Assembly: GCA_965662735.1 (NCBI GenBank)
Contig: CBFIIU010000024.1
Location: 1-13,814 of the forward strand
Direction: 5' to 3'
Source: JAYODZ01 sp965662735
GTDB lineage: Bacteria; Pseudomonadota; Alphaproteobacteria; RS24
Length of the DNA: 13,814 nucleotides
Under the pieces are notes generated by a model. It ran no database searches, was not told the origin of the DNA, and saw only the letters and a list, made by a program, of their open reading frames with translations. Positions within the stretch are counted from its first letter, which is position 1; each line of letters begins with the position of its first letter. The translations under genes and the position numbers were made by a program. This document shows, one piece after another, positions 13,291 to 13,814 of the stretch.

Positions 13291-13814
13291 GCCCTGCCGC
13301 ATCGACAAAAAACGCGTCGACATCCGCAATAAACTGATCTCGGATTTCCGGTTGCTCCATGAGTAATTCATGGCGCGCCGGCGTGTAGCAATGCCCCTGC
13401 GCGCTCGGCAAAGTAGCGAGCGCACGCTCAATCGCTTTATTATCGACGAGTCGTTCATCGGATGCATAACCGATAAAAATGGGAACCTGTACCGAACGCA
13501 AAAAACTCGGCTCAGCGGCGATATACATGGCCCGCGAGGCGGCCACGGTCCAGCCTAAAGACCGCCCATTAACCGGCAGATTTGGATGCTCGCGCAAAAA
13601 CGCCTCATTTTCATCCCAAAGCTGGGTATTGAACGAAACCCAATTTTCCAAGGGATTTTCGGCGCTACGTGTCGGTGGATCCATCGATAAGTAAAAGTCA
13701 GTATCTCTGAATTTTTCAATGATCCAGTTCACCACATGCAACATATGACGGGAAAATTCGGGCAGATTGATGCCAAGCATGGGCGCACTCAAGGCCAGCG
13801 CCGATACCAAAGCA
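13226..13814 (-). CDS. Alpha/beta hydrolase, lysophospholipase-like (partial, N terminus beyond window)
   Basis: The open frame runs off the right edge; 195 complete C-terminal codons are visible. The first visible residues (ALVSALALSAPML) follow the point where the GxSxG nucleophile elbow would sit, so the serine is outside the window. The acid and base of the triad are present: Asp in FIGYASDERLVD and His in YTPARHELLMEQPEIRDQF, the latter wording typical of serine aminopeptidase S33/lysophospholipase L2 proteins. A cap region lies between (NWIIEKFRDTDFYLS through RAMYIAAEP). After the fold should end, at FFVDAAGL, a basic Ala/Arg tail of about 20 residues runs to the TAA at 13226-13228. 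That tail lies wholly or largely within the antisense of hisN, so it may be a recent extension. Confidence 0.82.
   Translation of the reverse strand, partial: ALVSALALSAPMLGINLPEFSRHMLHVVNWIIEKFRDTDFYLSMDPPTRSAENPLENWVSFNTQLWDENEAFLREHPNLPVNGRSLGWTVAASRAMYIAAEPSFLRSVQVPIFIGYASDERLVDNKAIERALATLPSAQGHCYTPARHELLMEQPEIRDQFIADVDAFFVDAAGLKPRRAKAAAAPREGAGRRTR

Overview
The window looks like chromosomal DNA of a free-living, possibly marine, alphaproteobacterium. This is inferred from mid-range GC, the Spinster-type MFS, PhyH and CocE repertoire, a hisN-type histidinol-phosphatase next to an N-formylglutamate amidohydrolase, and a YghU-type glutathione transferase. No marker gene fixes the taxon. A run of 99 N inside one gene shows this is a draft assembly or masked sequence.

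Layout. Positions 24-293 (minus) hold a cadherin-repeat fragment with a normal stop but no start, probably the relic of a large adhesin. Positions 469-4985 hold a plus-strand run of four genes: an FAD-dependent aldonolactone oxidase, translationally coupled (ATGA) to a PLP fold-III (D-threonine aldolase/D-serine dehydratase-like) enzyme, then a phytanoyl-CoA dioxygenase-family oxygenase and a lipoprotein metallo-beta-lactamase-fold lactonase. Positions 5053-5802 hold two small divergent genes, an unknown 102-aa protein and a 94-aa lipoprotein. Positions 5926-9112 hold an MFS transporter facing a membrane-anchored CocE/NonD (S15) hydrolase. Positions 9504-10049 hold a small outer-membrane beta-barrel, followed by a minus-strand tRNA-Val(GAC) and a minus-strand yghU. 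Positions 11352-13290 hold the N-formylglutamate amidohydrolase-family gene and hisN. The window ends inside a minus-strand lysophospholipase-like alpha/beta hydrolase whose 3' end overlaps that of hisN.

The most unusual signal is a pair of exact direct repeats in the MFS-to-tRNA interval. A 32-bp copy of the 3' end of the MFS gene recurs 2,002 bp downstream and brackets the CocE gene. A 22-bp copy of the 3' boundary of the tRNA-Val gene recurs 774 bp away and brackets the beta-barrel gene. Both look like attachment-site or target-duplication scars of single-gene insertions, but no recombinase is visible. If they are, the ancestral locus was MFS, about 120 bp of spacer, then tRNA-Val.

Functionally, the first four genes look like a small catabolic or modification cluster (lactone oxidation, PLP chemistry, 2-oxoglutarate-dependent hydroxylation, lactone hydrolysis). 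No known pathway combines them, so a shared substrate is inference. The MFS, CocE hydrolase and beta-barrel could form an uptake and hydrolysis set, but the repeats suggest they were put together by insertion.
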